The notes beneath the pieces were generated by a model, which did no database searches, had not been told where the DNA came from, and worked only from the letters and a program-made list of their open reading frames with translations. A program made the translations under genes and the position numbers. A DNA stretch of 64,000 nt, taken from Linanthus parryae (lineage: Eukaryota > Streptophyta > Magnoliopsida > Ericales > Polemoniaceae). The stretch spans positions 142,439,368 through 142,503,367 of the forward strand of contig JALGPY010000001.1 of assembly GCA_023055425.1 (NCBI GenBank). Reading direction: 5' to 3'. Shown piece after piece: positions 15,201-24,794 of this stretch; position 1 is the first letter of the stretch, and every line of letters begins with the position of its first letter.

Positions 15201-18200
15201 TGAACCCTGTCCCATGTAGGGAGAGGTTAGTAATGATATCCTTCTTTTTCACTGTAGGTATGCATACCCTATAAAGTGCACTGGTGTGACACTTAGCGAT
15301 GATAAAGAGACTGTTGTTGAAGTGCAGGCTGAGTATGATTTTTCTAAGACGACAAAGCCAAAGGTTATTTGTTGGAACTGAATTGATCGTTCATTAGATA
15401 TGAATCTATTCGCTGTCTTTGTAAATATTAGTTAGGCAAATATTCTTACCTCTTACACTTTTAATAGGGAGTCCTTCATTGGGTAGCAGAACCTTCTCCT
15501 GGGGTAGATCCACTGAAGGTGGAAGTGAGATTGTTCGATAGACTGTTCCTTTCGGAGGTTAATTATCTTTCTTTTGCAAGGCTTACTATATTTCTTTTGC
15601 TCAAAAGTGTTGTGAACCCTTGACATTTTTTTGTATGACCAGAATCCTGCTGAACTTGACGATTGGCTTGGTGATTTGAACCCCGAGTCCAGAGTAGTGG
15701 TCCAAGGGGCATATGCTGTACCAGTTGTTTGCAATGCTGCAGTTGGAGCAGCCTTCCAGTTTGAAAGGCTTGGTAATCTTTTGAACTATTCGATTTATCA
15801 CTATACATCTCTATTTATTTTGTATTTGGTATCGTTTGTTTTGATCTTCCTTACTGAGTTAAATAGGAGCCTTTCCTACCTATTTGCTTGTTTAGTCTGT
15901 CCTCTAATTATTACAAGATTATCATTTACCATCTCCAGTATGGGGTAATGATCCAAGTGCACCCTCCAGTTTGTTTTTTTTGCAAACTACCCACCTCCAG
16001 TTGTTAATTACAAGTAATCAACATCTGGGGTAATTTTTTTTACCAAACTTTATCACTGTCAAGGCTATAATCGTTCATGAAATGAGAAGCAAATAAAAAG
16101 AAAGAAAAATGAAACTAACAGAAAAAGAAATATTGAAACACAGAGGAGTTCTCTCTCAATCTTCCCTCTCTCTTGTTCTCTATCTACCTCTCTTCCTCCC
16201 TCAATCTGATAATTCTCCTCTCTCTCGATGTGCCTATATCTCTTTCTCTCAACCTGCGGTTGGGTTGAATCGGCGTATGGGTTTCTGGGTCTTCGACTGG
16301 ATGATCAAAGTCCTGTTTTGATTGGGCATGGTTTGTTCCAGTCGAGTGAATCGGTGGCAGTTAATTGGAGTTGCTGGCTGTTGTAATCGGTGGTAGAGGT
16401 ATGGTTTGAACGATTTGTTGGTTTTAATGGTCTGGCGGTTAGGCGGCGGTGATTGGAGTTGATTCGAACAAAGGGTCAAAATCCATGGTGCAGACGGAGA
16501 GGAGGGTGGTGATGTTGGTGGCTTATATGAAGAATACGGAGTTGGAGGCGGCGATAGTGGTGATTGTTGCCCTATTTTTTGCCAGATTCTGGGTGGATGG
16601 CGGTGTTCTTCATATTCATATTTTAATGATGAACCACGTTACCCCTCAATAAAATGGATATAATAGTCAACTAACAGAAAATTTTAGGCATAATTTACCC
16701 CAGTTTCTGACTGCTCGCAATCAACAACTGGAGGTCGGTAATTTACAAAAAACAAACTGGAGGGAGTGCATGGTTATTCCTCTACCGGAGGTGGGTAATA
16801 TGTAATTGACCCTTTGTTAAATGTACTCTGTCCGTCCCAAAATAATAGTCTTGGTGGACTTTTCACAAATTTTAATCAGATGCTCGTGACTTCGTAAATT
16901 TACTATATTGTCCTTAGGCATGTATGTAACTTATTCTTAAAAAGTGAAAAGTGGGAAAGAGAAAAGGAAATGTAAGGAAGTAAAGTAAAAAGGTGGGTAA
17001 CTATTTTGAAGTATGACAACTATTTTGGGACTTCCCTTTTAGGAAAGTAGGACAGTATAAGTGGGTTGGAGGGAGTATGCTTTATTTTTCACTGTAGCCT
17101 CCTGAAGATTGAGATCCTTGTAAATTTACATCTGTGATTAGTCAATATGGTTTCACGACTAAGATATAAAGTTAATCTTCAGAATTCAGTAGGAGAAAAA
17201 GAACTTGGGAGTCACGAAACAGTGTAAAATTATGAGAATCTTGCAGGTAAAATTTCGAAGATGGAAACTTTTGGGAGAAATATTAAATTAGTACCTAATT
17301 TATGTGGATCACTGTCTTTGGCTAAGATTACACGGTGATGGACTTGCATTTTGAAATTAATTGGTTAACGGAATTAGTAATTCGTAAACCACACCTATTC
17401 TTCAGTCTTATGTTGTGACGAAACTTTCCATATCAAGTCAAGCTAGAGCACATATTGCACGTATTTTGATCCATCGAAATTTTCCGTGCTACAGCATTAG
17501 TAATGTTCTGTGGCACCGGTTGTTCACCGTCCATGTGGGACTCTCCAATTGGTGAGTTGTTTTTTTACTAAAATGAGTAAAATCAATAAAATAACAATAG
17601 CCATTTTGAGCACATATGCCATATCTGATTCTACCAAGGCCCATATGCTAATGTATCTCATTCTACCATGCCATATCTGAGCACATTCCTTTGCTCCTTG
17701 ACTGCCAATCAAGAGACCTTCTAGCTTCTTGGATATGGTTGCAGCAGTCATGTTTCTGGAGTTCAGTGTTGCATCGACGGGACTTTGATATTTCGATAGG
17801 TTATCTTGGCTTTGTTAGGTTGGGGTGATGATGCTTTTGAAATCAAACATATGAAGGTGGGGCAGGTATCTCTTTTGCAAGCTAGCTACAAAGAGACTGT
17901 GAGGCAGAGACAAGAATGATAAGGGAGGTTTTGTTGGCACTCAGAAGAGATAGGAAAAAGAGGGGCAGAAGTAGTCACGTAACACCTGGCTACAAGAGGT
18001 GATTCATTCCTAGATTCATCTACCGTTTGGCCAATGTTCTTTCACTTTTACAAAGCCATCCAAGCTTAGTGGTTGAGTAATTGCTTACAAAGCAGTCACG
18101 GACTCATGTTTGTTTTCTAGTGTTTTAATGCGGTATGATCTGAGGAGAGTCTAATTTCCACTTTCATTGATCTTTCAAAGAAGGTCCGAAGGACTTCCGA

Positions 18201-19855
18201 CCCATCATAGTATTTTAGATGACATAAAGGTAGGGCGAGAGTGACTTAGTATTTTAGATGACAGTGTAGTCTTTGATGATCCATTGGGAGAGAACTTCTG
18301 TATATGAGGGGCTATGATCCTGTTTGGGACTTTGCTTGGAGCTGAAAGCCGATATGGGGAAGAAGTTGACGAGCTTTTATTAATGGCATATATTCTATGA
18401 ATCTACGTTTTCGGGACTCGTTGGTTTTGCCAGAGTACCCGGGTTGATACGATATGATCCGGGTGCGGGTATCATATCTGTATCGACCTGGTGGGCTTCA
18501 TCATGGACATTGCTCTCTGTCAAACGTCATCTCAAACAACCAACGACCACTCTCCTCTTTCAGTCGCCCCTCGGTTTGAATCGTCAAACCTCCTCCAACC
18601 ATCTGCTTTTCTCTTGTGCAGGTCGTCGTCTTCTTCGTTCAGATTTCTATACTTTAGACAAAACCCTAAATTTTACTTAAAGAATTATGATTATAGCATA
18701 ACTTGGGTTGGGCTTCTTCTTCATAGATGGCCAAAATGTAAAATATATTATCAGGGCACTGTTACCCTTCCTGCTAAAGCCCAAGAAAATATAATTTATT
18801 GACGAGAAGCTCCTTATATGCATCTTTTATTTCAGAATGGTCGTTGACATGATAGAAAATGTCATTGGACTCCATGTCTGTACTAAAATGGATGAACGAG
18901 TTGCACAATGACTGACACATACAATTGAAGAATATATGTTGAAAGAATATACATACCCCACACCCGTGTCCAAAACTTGGGTACTTTTCAGCTGAGTCCC
19001 CGGACCGTAAATTTCAACAAGTGGGCAAATCCAATTCTCGGATACACACCCTACATGACACACAGCTGAGTCAAGGTAACCTAGCTATGAAGCAAGGATG
19101 CTTCTCTGGGATTGTAAATGCAAAAAACTCCCCTTTTCTCTAATATGCTTCTCTGACTCACAGAGGTGGTCTCCTGTCTCCTCTTTAGTAATCCCTAATA
19201 TGCTGGGGGCGCATTATGTGAACAAAAGAAGCTAGCTAACAACTTGAGGGAACATGAAGCTACCTGGGCCTTTGCTTTATCATATTTGTTTGGTGACTTG
19301 AGCTTTTCTACTTTGAGTTTTGTATTGCTCTTGCTAGTTATTTTTTCCTCAATGGAGAAGTACTTGAGAAGAAAAATGATATTTTGAAGCTCAATTTGTG
19401 AATTCAGTATGTGTGTGCTCTCTTTTTTATGAATATGTTCCTTACATGGCTGGAGTTTTTGCTTTTGGGCACTTTATAATTTACGCACTGGATTTCATAA
19501 ATATTTGGAGTATCAAGATCAAAATGCGCACGTGGTATTACCTTCTAAGTGGCGGGTATACTTTCCTGTCTTCCTGCTCTAACTCCTGTTCAGTTGTGTA
19601 AAGAAGAAATGGCCAAGGAGAAGCTTTGGTTGAATTCACTATTATATTCTGTTACATTTACTTTTTTGATATTATAAAACCTTTGTGCTTCTCATTTGTG
19701 AAGTAGATTTTGCTGACGCTCTCTTTATAATTTGTGATCCAGGTTACTTTGTTGTGGATAAGGATTCCACTGCTGAAAAGCTGGTTTTCAATCGGACTGT
19801 CACATTACGAGACAGTTTCGGCAAGTCTGTAAAGGAGGGGAAGACATGCAGATAG
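236..19855 (+). CDS. GlnRS: Glutaminyl-tRNA synthetase, cytosolic (23 exons, 796 codons)
   Basis: Class I aminoacyl-tRNA synthetase that charges tRNA-Gln with glutamine for cytosolic translation. Exons by hand: 236-376, 544-594, 1017-1088, 1255-1348, 2827-2922, 3589-3647, 3750-3845, 3952-4044, 4334-4486, 4559-4614, 9470-9560, 9630-9716, 9923-10120, 10205-10303, 13126-13257, 13356-13492, 13587-13686, 13756-13851, 15072-15172, 15258-15363, 15468-15557, 15643-15772, 19743-19855. All phases agree and no stop interrupts. Residues 1 to about 235 form the eukaryote-type N-terminal appendage. The Rossmann catalytic domain holds [15 protein letters not shown] (HIGH at 280-283) and VMSKRK (502-506, the KMSKS loop). 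The two anticodon-binding beta-barrels follow from about residue 575. The total matches the usual plant length of about 795. Every intron starts GT except the one after exon 13, which starts GC. Long introns 10, 14 and 22 hold transposons. The last codons (EGKTCR) look like a stop-loss extension. Start chosen at the first in-frame ATG of exon 1. Confidence 0.96.
636..877. mobile_element. Stowaway-like MITE in GlnRS intron 2 (family member A)
   Basis: About 242 bp bounded by TA dinucleotides (634-635 and 878-879). The ends are inverted repeats: one reads TTCTCTATCACACCG and the other, reverse-complemented, TTCTCTATCACACCGTTTTG. The interior is AT-rich with no coding potential and contains the phrase CGGGTCAAAGTGACCCGG. 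A relative lies at 22343-22608. TA duplications and short inverted ends are typical of Tc1/Mariner-type MITEs. Confidence 0.65.
4615..5617. other. First part of GlnRS intron 10, no gene recognised
   Basis: Intron 10 runs 4615-9469, 4.9 kb, the longest in the gene. Positions 4880-5617 include a CT-rich stretch (5235-5255 and 5510-5590) and small open frames that resemble nothing I know. The stretch is followed by the LTR element at 5618. It could hold older, unrecognisable insertions. Confidence 0.5.
5618..7041 (-). mobile_element. Non-autonomous LTR retrotransposon in GlnRS intron 10
   Basis: A 1,424-bp insertion flanked by perfect 5-bp duplications CAAGG (5613-5617 and 7042-7046). Read on the minus strand, the 5' LTR is 7041-6815 (starts TGATGCAGAACG, ends GTTTCACGTCA). 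A primer-binding site TGGTATCAGAGC complementary to initiator Met-tRNA follows at 6813-6802. The 3' LTR is about 5827-5618, ends GTTTCACATCA, and is strongly diverged from the 5' LTR. No polypurine tract is visible at its inner edge. No gag or pol motif is present. The interior holds one 209-codon open frame, listed separately. Length and content fit a TRIM- or LARD-like parasite of an autonomous element. Confidence 0.75.
6072..6701 (-). CDS. Open frame of 209 codons inside the intron-10 LTR element, unrecognised
   Basis: It starts with ATG about 100 bp after the primer-binding site of the element and in the element's sense direction, where a gag start would lie. The protein begins [15 protein letters not shown]. 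It is rich in Ser, Gln and Asp in the middle and Lys/Leu-rich at the end. I see no zinc knuckle, protease, reverse transcriptase or integrase motif. The 3' third overlaps a low-complexity stretch (6140-6290) with a repeated phrase AAAGTTTGGGACCCGTG. It may be a captured host fragment, a relic gag, or chance. Confidence 0.3.
   Translation of the reverse strand: MHPIIKAFISISVVWKIGLLSVEDLLSAPLKQSTSNPYPSDQFRASVQSEVVQSPSSIENPMIVQPKLKIDHASEGKTNNQQYDQDSPAKDVGECVDKFSAQGDKEHDNLVQLKITDFMIPIKFGVPLESADCSFFFLPPEVQSRVPNFKIMHHGSQTLDFRASGYHSVNFPLILDGKHIKRLLYPLFPQTFFKIQVLLTNLKKLKIIS
7047..9469. other. Rest of GlnRS intron 10, no gene recognised
   Basis: AT-rich intron sequence. A phrase ACAGGTATACTTT is repeated with small changes between 7233 and 7320. 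Positions 8032-8443 contain two overlapping open frames of 64 and 100 codons whose products I do not recognise; they lie on the sense strand but have no plausible splice connection to the synthetase. No inverted or direct terminal repeats were found by eye. Confidence 0.45.
10121..10204 (+). other. GC-AG intron 13 of GlnRS
   Basis: The coding sequence before it ends CGCATCAAG and continues with GCAAGT; the exon after it begins TTTACTCCGCATCCT following CTTTGTCCAG. Protein continuity (YRIK then [12 protein letters not shown]) is exactly as in other glutaminyl-tRNA synthetases, so the donor must be GC. The remainder of the donor (AAG|GCAAGT) matches U1 snRNA very well, as is usual for this class. 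Confidence 0.9.
10304..13125. other. GlnRS intron 14, no gene recognised
   Basis: A 2.8-kb intron. I see scattered short open frames, AT-rich sequence and no convincing terminal repeats, coding domains or RNA genes. The splice acceptor TTTGTGTAG precedes exon 15, which encodes [15 protein letters not shown]. Confidence 0.5.
15929..16800. mobile_element. Long-TIR DNA transposon (MULE-like, possible Pack-MULE) in GlnRS intron 22
   Basis: The two ends are long imperfect inverted repeats of about 110 bp. The left end reads CCCTCCAGTTTG, then ACCTCCAGTTGTTAATTAC, then CTGGGGTAATTTT. The right end, reverse-complemented, reads CCCTCCAGTTTG, then GACCTCCAGTTGTTGATTG, then CTGGGGTAAATTA. Between them, 16240-16610 is clearly more GC-rich than the flanks and lacks transposase motifs. 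Outer boundaries and the target duplication are uncertain. Long terminal inverted repeats around a GC-rich non-transposase core are what Pack-MULEs look like. Confidence 0.55.
16826..17075. mobile_element. Stowaway-like MITE in GlnRS intron 22
   Basis: A 250-bp element between TA dinucleotides (16824-16825 and 17076-17077). The left end is CTCTGTCCGTCCCAAAATAA; the right end, reverse-complemented, is CTCCCTCCAACCCAC. The CTCCCTCCGTCCC-type terminus and TA duplication are the hallmark of plant Tc1/Mariner Stowaway MITEs. It sits directly beside the long-TIR element. Confidence 0.75.
17078..19742. other. Rest of GlnRS intron 22, no gene recognised
   Basis: The region 18420-18660 resembles the untranslated start of a gene (CT-rich, then AAACCCTAAATTT) but no exon follows that I can identify. 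From about 19525 onward the sequence is the source, or sister, of the inverted copy at 49600-50660. The intron ends TTGTGATCCAG before the final exon. Confidence 0.45.
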
Positions 19856-22342
19856 TAGAAAAGCTTGTATGTACACATCTTTACTTGCTCTCCCGAGAGA
19901 AGAACACGGAGCAAAAGATAGATTGCAAATTTCTTCGTTCATCTGTTGTTAAATGTAGAAGACAACAGTATTGAGTTTGATGTGCTTTGAGCCTTGGACT
20001 GTTTTGAACTTTTTATTTTCAACAAAAGAGATAGTAGCATTACTAATGGAAATATTTTACAAGAGATGACAAGATCCATGACAGGAGCTGATGACTACAT
20101 CTACATTCTCCAATCCATATAGGAGTACCAAAACAGAGAAGCTAGAACAACTAAACTGCAGCAGAAAATTAAAAGGAAATATTGAGCATGATACTTGGAA
20201 ATAATTTGAACTAGTACAGGGGACGGGAATTGGGTCTGAACCAATATCCGGCATGATGCGATCCTAATGGAGCAGAGAAATCCCTGAGAGAGGTAAGTGG
20301 AGGAGGCAGTTACCTACATTCACTAGTCGCTCGGTAAACTCTCTGCATTTGATCCCACAAAGTTGCAGCTTTAACCAGCTAGGTTGCAAGTCCCAACATA
20401 TTTCTTTAATGTGTTCCTGAATTTTTTGCATGAACAAGGTTCACAGTTAAGCCTATGTGTGGAATGCAGTGGACTTCTTCAGTAATGAAGTAGTGGGATG
20501 GTTAGTATAGTTGGGAGTCTTGGGACTCATGCGAATGACTTCTATTTGGGCTTAAGTAAAGAAGTTAGTTCAACTGGCTGAAAGTGTAATGGTTAAGCCT
20601 CGAGAACATGATCTATATCTCCTTTTTGAACCACAAGGAGGAATAATGTTAATGGTGAGAACAATGGCAACGGTAGCACCTTGACATTTGGGGAGATGTA
20701 TGGCCTCTCGTCTTCTTCGGCTTCGTCTTCGTCTCCACAACTCGATCAAAGCCTCCCCTTGCCTCGTCTTCTTCTACTTCTTTAGTTTCCTCTCTTAGTG
20801 GTAGCTCTTCTTCTGCTTTTCGGTGGCAGCAGGAGATGTCTGTTTGCGTCCCTCTGTTAGATTTCTGGGTTAGATTTGGTGGTGGCGTTGCCTGGTATTC
20901 ACGACGACGACGAGTCTCGGGTGGTGGATGGACAACGTATTTGGATCAGATCTGATTGTAACTGCAGCGGGCTTCTGTTGGTTGGTTGGCCTCCGTAGCT
21001 TGGTACTGGATCTAGACATCAATTTTTTAATCCTAGTCTATTTTGTTCTCTATTTAGAACACCCCCTATTTATAATTTTATATATGAGAACTCTTAATAG
21101 CAAATTAGCAATTAGCTTAACAAGGGAGGCTAAATAATGACAGTTCTGCTATGACCATAAATTATACAAAGAATCCTAACAAATCAGATCAAGCTTGAAT
21201 TTAGGAATCTCCCTTATTCTAAATTTATTCCCTCCTTAGTCCTCATCACCTTTTTATGTACTTCTGGCATGGGAGAATTGTTAGTTGTCGTTTAGTAAGT
21301 TTGCCTATTGCCTGTCTCTGAAGAATCAAGATTGGATTAATGATGGCGCCTTCACATGACGTGCTGATCGTCTGCACAGCCTGAGCCTCTTCATGGCTGA
21401 CAACCTCAAATCTGTACAGTATACACTGCCATTGACTATAGGAAATACTAGAACAGTTTGTGACATGCTGAATGGATGCCATTCATGTGTTATTAGGTCT
21501 ATCATGTCAGCTTGATATTGATATTGACCCATATGGATAGTGACAAACTTGCATCTATTTGTTGAAATTGTAGTTTGCACAGGATTGTACTGTCACCTAG
21601 GAAGCTAAAAGATGAAGTAATTTTGACACCAAATTGGGAATCTTTAAGCTATTTAAGCTGAATCAGGTGATGCTAGGGCTATGCTAACAGATGTAAGCCT
21701 TGATTCCAATGGTATTGGTTCAGTTTCTAAGATGGCAATGAACTTAATTTATTGACCACGGTGTACTGTTGGAGTGGGTCCAAACTTTGATGGAGTCCCT
21801 CATCATTGGGTATGTGTCTTAATCTCTTAGACCGAAGACATCAATTTTTTAAAATTTGAGTTTTAATATGTGTTTGAAAAGAAGAAAGAGAAACATTTCT
21901 TTTCATCTCAATAACATGCTAAAAAAGCAGACACTAAAAAATGGGAATGTCTTGGTTCCCTAACATGGCCAATGAATCACCTCTGATTTGAAATATTTAA
22001 TTCATCAGCGCTTTTGGATTTCCTTAAGAGAACATTTAATACGTTTCTCTGAACTTCCAAAGCGGGGCAATGCAATTCATCGTCATACTAATTCTTTTTT
22101 GATAGATAACCTTAATCTCATTCTAAATTGCAGTACCACAAGTCACACATTGTCTATACAATGTAGTCAATATCTCAACTATTTCGCTTGGAAGGTAGCA
22201 AAAAAGAGAGGGAATGTGGATTCTATCTGCATTCTGAGATACTGAGTGTTAGTCTTTGTAAATCAATACAGTTCTATTTGGAATAAATTACTGATGCTTG
22301 TTCTGTTTATCAAAAGTATCAAGTACTTCTCGTTCTAGTTTA
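19856..22342. other. Downstream of GlnRS, no gene recognised
   Basis: The 3' untranslated region of the synthetase gene probably occupies the first 150-200 bp. Positions 20690-20960 are CT/TC-rich followed by GGTGG-rich sequence and may be a displaced gene fragment. Other open frames (85 codons at 21988-22245, 84 at 21326-21580) show no domain I know. No tRNA or rRNA gene was seen. Confidence 0.4.
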
Positions 22343-22608
22343 TGTACCACTCCGTCCCATCTCAAATGCACCATTTTGACTTTTTTCACATGTAACTGAG
22401 TCACTTTGACCCGGTGATTTGGATCGCAAAACGATACAATTTTTCGATAATCTTTTATGGTCTTGTAGCATAAGAGTTACTCTACAACACTATGAAAAAA
22501 TTATTTAAAAATTGCAAAGTTTTGTTATCCAAATCATCTGGTCAAAGTGACTCAGTAAATAGTGGTAAAAGTTCAAATGGTGCAAAAGAAATGGGACGGA
22601 GTGATAGT
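22343..22608. mobile_element. Stowaway-like MITE downstream of GlnRS (family member B)
   Basis: About 266 bp between TA dinucleotides (22341-22342 and 22609-22610). The ends are inverted copies containing CACTCCGTCCCAT and TTTTGACTTTT. The interior shares long phrases with the intron-2 MITE at 636-877, such as GGTCAAAGTGACTC/GGTCAAAGTGACCC and CAAAACGATA, so the two are members of one family. Confidence 0.7.
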
Positions 22609-22774
22609 TATGTATCTACCTACTTTATAAAAAGTATGCAAGCCATTAAGGCATTAAGCAAAGTAACTCACTTTGTACCTATTTTACCCTTTCATTTAAA
22701 GTCAAATCACAACTTCACCCTTACATCCACTAATCATTCACTCCCCCATAATGTGGCCCAACCATAGATTCAAA

Positions 22775-22905
22775 TATTGTTCTGTACCGTACCGTACCGG
22801 GCGATTCGTTAACGATTCGGCCGGTACGGTATGTGTGATTCAGATTCTCAGACGAAACGGTCGTTTCGGAGCGGTACGCTCGTTTTTCGGGCAGTGCGAA
22901 ACGGT
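22775..22905. repeat. Short tract rich in CCGGTACGG / CGTACCGTACC words
   Basis: A run of overlapping ACCGT, GGTACGG and CGATTCG words, in both orientations, makes this stretch much more GC-rich than its flanks. Similar pseudo-palindromic GGTTCGGTT-type sequence occurs in the hAT-like elements at 42305 and 57658. It may be a fragment of a related element. Confidence 0.4.
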
Positions 22906-23003
22906 ATGATAAAGGAACTGTCTAAAAAACAGAGGAAGAAGGAGAAGAAAGAAAGCAAGTCCAGAAGAAGAAATTGCAGTAGAGGGAAAACAAGTTCACA
23001 TAC

Positions 23004-23473
23004 TGACAGGACCTCCGGTGGTGAATTGTGAATTTCCGACTGAATACAGACGGAATTTCAAGAAATTGAAGAAGAGAAGAAAGGGGATCGGAGAACTTAG
23101 AAGAGGTAAATGAAAATATATTGATTTCATACTTAATTCGAATTACAACTCCAGTATATATACTGGCGGGGTCATAATCGAATAAGCACAAATATTTGGG
23201 ACAAAAGGAAATGAAGGACAAGTATTAACTAACCTATCCATGCCAGCATCTAGTGATTCGCCAGTCGCCAATCATCGGTTGCCACCTGATTGGTCGTTGC
23301 TGTGCTGGAGGGGACGACACCGTTCTACTTATACCATTCAAACTCTAACGTTTAAAAGAGGAACGACCACGATTAGAGGATGAGAGCTGATCTAACGGTA
23401 GCTGCTCATCGTCATTTCATGTCCTTAGTTTGGCATGGATTTCAGTTTAGTCCAAGTCCAGAATCATGACAAG
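23004..23473 (-). mobile_element. 3' LTR of the Ty3/gypsy element
   Basis: On the minus strand the LTR begins TGTCATGATTCTGGACTTGG immediately after the purine-rich AAGTGGGAGGGCT. It ends GGAGGTCCTGTCA, giving TG...CA ends and about 470 bp. The first 78 bp of its + strand match the truncated 5' LTR at 31791-31868. Confidence 0.75.
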
Positions 23474-23639
23474 CCCTCCCACTTGGAAAAATGCATGTCC
23501 TCATGCATTAAAGTGTGGAAACTGAGCCTTGAGCTGGTAATAATCCTCCCAGGTAGCTTCTGAGGGGGAGAGATTGGCCCATTGAGTGAGAACAAGGAAA
23601 GTAGAGGAGTTTCCTTTTTTAACCATATTTCTGTCAAAA

Positions 23640-24676
23640 TTGCAACAGGCTCAACCAGAAATTGACCATCTATCCCACTTGAGGCAGCTGGGAACTCACT
23701 GGGGCATTAGGTGCAAGGGACTTCTTGAGTTGAGAGACATGAAAAACTGAGTGTACTTTAGAAGAAGCAGGTAATTGGAGTCTATAAGCAACCTTGCCAA
23801 TTTTAGCTAGAACGTGAAAGGGGCCAAAAAATCTGGCAGAGAGCTTGTAATTGTGTCTGATCTGGACAGATTGCTGCCTGTAAGGGTGTTGTTTTAGATA
23901 AACCCAGTCTCCTACTTAGAATTCTCTTTCACTTCTGTGTTTGTTTGCAAACAGCTGCATTCTTTCCCGAGCTTTGGTGAGATTGTCCTTGAGCAATTGA
24001 ATGAGCTTAGACCTATCTTGCAGAAAGGTGTCTACTTCAGGTGTCCTAGTCTTGTTGAGTTGATGGAAGGAGAAATGTGGGTGCTTGAATGCATAGAGAG
24101 CCTCAAATGGAGTCAACTGGAGGGAGGATTGAAAATTGGTGTTGTACCACCATTCAGCCAAGCTCAACCACTTAGACCATTTGTGAGGTCTATCACTAGC
24201 TATGCACCTCAAATACACCTCCAAGCATTGGTTGACCTTCTCACTTTGGCCATCAGTCTGTGGATGATAAGCTGTAGTGTACTTCAGTGTAGTTCCCACA
24301 GACTTGAAGAGTTGATGCCAAAAATTGCTCAAAAAAATAGTGTCTCTGTTAGAAATGATGGAAGCTGGAAGGCCATGGAGCTTGTAAAAATTTGTAATGA
24401 AGAGTTCTACTACTTTTTCAGGGGTGAGAGAGATGAAATGCCCATACTTGGTGAATCTGTCAATTACCACTAAAATGGTAGTCTTGCCATCAGAATTGGG
24501 CAATCCTTCAATAAAATCCTTAGTAATATGTTCCCAAGGCTTTCAGGTAAGGGAATAGGTTGGAGCAGTCCTGGGTAGGGTACATGTTCACTTTTCATCC
24601 TTTGACAGGTGTCACAGTGACTCACCCACTCTTTAACTTGCTTTTTGAGGCCTGGCCAAAAGAACATAAGCTTCAC
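23640..24676 (-). pseudogene. Integrase region of the gypsy element
   Basis: The zinc-binding N-terminal part ends with CDTCQRMKSEH (about 24610). The core follows in an open frame of 195 codons (24503-23916). Its three acidic residues sit in VVIDRFTKY, ISNRDTIF and GQSEKVNQ, so the DDE triad is still present. The C-terminal GPF/Y-like module and the chromodomain lie in other frames below 23916. There is a frameshift near 24490. The protein would insert retrotransposon cDNA; the chromodomain would direct it toward heterochromatin. Confidence 0.85.
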
Positions 24677-24794
24677 CCTCTTGTAGGTGCAAGAATGCCA
24701 GAATGGCCACCTATTCCAGTATTGTGGATTTCTTGTATGATTTGAGATCTCAAGGTGGTACCACTGCCCACATAGAGGACTCCTTCACTTTTAA

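Noticed and set aside
20550..20620. tRNA-like phrase GTTCAACTGGCTGAAAGTG
   Set aside because: No B box at suitable spacing and no paired stem.
23937..24473. 178-codon plus-strand frame
   Set aside because: Antisense to the gypsy integrase core, whose DDE residues are visible on the minus strand.
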